Assembly (NCBI RefSeq): GCF_030409945.1
Contig: NZ_JAUFQV010000032.1
Span: 186,001 to 250,000 of the forward strand
Source of the DNA: Vibrio tapetis subsp. quintayensis
GTDB taxonomy: Bacteria > Pseudomonadota > Gammaproteobacteria > Enterobacterales > Vibrionaceae
DNA length: 64,000 nt
Reading direction: 5' to 3'
Shown: piece after piece, positions 63,572 to 64,000 of the stretch
How positions within the stretch are numbered: the first letter of the stretch is position 1
How the letters are laid out: each line of letters opens with the position of its first letter
Notes under the pieces: model-generated
What the model was told of the DNA's origin: nothing
Database searches by the model: none
What the model saw: the letters and a program-made list of their open reading frames with translations, nothing else
Translations under genes and position numbers: made by a program

Positions 63572-64000
63572 TATATTATCCTTTTTAGTTTCACTATGAC
63601 TTTTTTAAAAACCAATTAATTGGCAAGCACAATTAAATTAGCTGTAAAATTTCTTTTCTTCCTTTCGTTTTTCTCACACTCTTTTTACGTTATTTTGTTT
63701 TTCTAAAAAGGTGTGACGGAGGTTATAAAAATAACGTGATGTTTACAGTTTTGGTAATGAAATTCCCCCGAATTTCTCATCCTGTAATATCGCAACCATA
63801 TTTACTGATAACAATAAAATCAATCCAATATGAAACCAATCTCAATTATCGTTATAATCATACGAATTAAGGTGAACCATCCTTCCATTATATGCATGCG
63901 CTACTACACTAGCCTTGGCTCTACCTGTTATACGACTCATCATTTTAGAGCTATTTTCATCACTATTTCAATGTTATAAGTACAAATATTGGAAGTTGAT
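63572..64000. promoter_or_regulatory. xylF control region to the window edge
   Basis: About 429 bp without a gene, AT-rich. It contains CCAATTAATTGG (63612-63623), a perfect 12-bp palindrome 40 bp upstream of the xylF start. A CRP-like TGTGA near 63712 has a poor second half. XylR sites are expected here but I could not define them. The xylA gene may lie beyond the right edge. Confidence 0.5.

Overview
The window looks like a chromosomal segment of a marine Vibrio, probably the Harveyi clade (V. alginolyticus / V. parahaemolyticus / V. campbellii relatives) and plausibly chromosome 2. The reasons are the mix of chemoreceptors, GGDEF enzymes and hybrid kinases with metabolic islands for uronic acids, glycerol-3-phosphate and xylose, Vibrio-like protein sequences, and compact gene spacing. 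No rRNA, tRNA, insertion sequence, phage or CRISPR array was recognised. The genus is an inference from protein resemblance; no search was run.

Layout. 1-6031: housekeeping and small genes (AraC-type regulator cut by the edge, MATE exporter, peptidase T, NTF2-like protein, methyltransferase, membrane GGDEF protein, GNAT). 6555-22264: a signalling block with two methyl-accepting chemotaxis proteins, a periplasmic-sensor GGDEF protein coupled to a cytosine permease (codB), an alpha-amylase-family enzyme, an S4 RNA-binding protein, and a divergent pair made of a REC/kinase-like protein that lacks its phospho-accepting histidine and a large hybrid kinase (HAMP-PAS-HisKA-HATPase-REC-REC-HPt).

22617-33661: a glucuronate regulon. 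Leftward dctQ-dctM-uxuB-uxaC-kdgK-eda and ygjV, rightward dctP, uxuR and uxuA, give TRAP uptake of a hexuronate and its conversion through fructuronate, mannonate, KDG and KDPG to pyruvate and glyceraldehyde-3-phosphate. Five sites matching the palindrome NNGGTYRACCAA lie around dctQ/dctP, before uxuR, and before an unknown gene at 22617. A perfect CRP palindrome sits where a class II activator would in the dctQM promoter.

33875-41365: an acyl desaturase behind two FabR-like operators, a LysR gene broken by an in-frame stop, a heparinase II/III-type oligouronate lyase, a double-cupin protein, cytosine deaminase (codA, far from codB), and a ten-copy 7-bp tandem repeat right after codA. 41400-46297: a GyrI-like protein, a 638-residue protein of unknown function, and a leftward toxin/immunity-like cassette: a membrane-helix protein with a frameshift, followed by two tandem paralogous membrane proteins.

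46440-55038: an EamA exporter divergent from a MocR regulator, then ugpBAEC-deoR-ugpQ for glycerol-3-phosphate and glycerophosphodiesters, with a candidate Pho box upstream. 55086-64000: xylose utilisation (secreted GH43 glycosidase, xylB, xylR, xylFGH); xylA is not in the window.

The features most likely to be undescribed are the frameshifted toxin-like gene with duplicated, unevenly diverged partners, and the unknown gene at 22617 behind a uronate-type operator.
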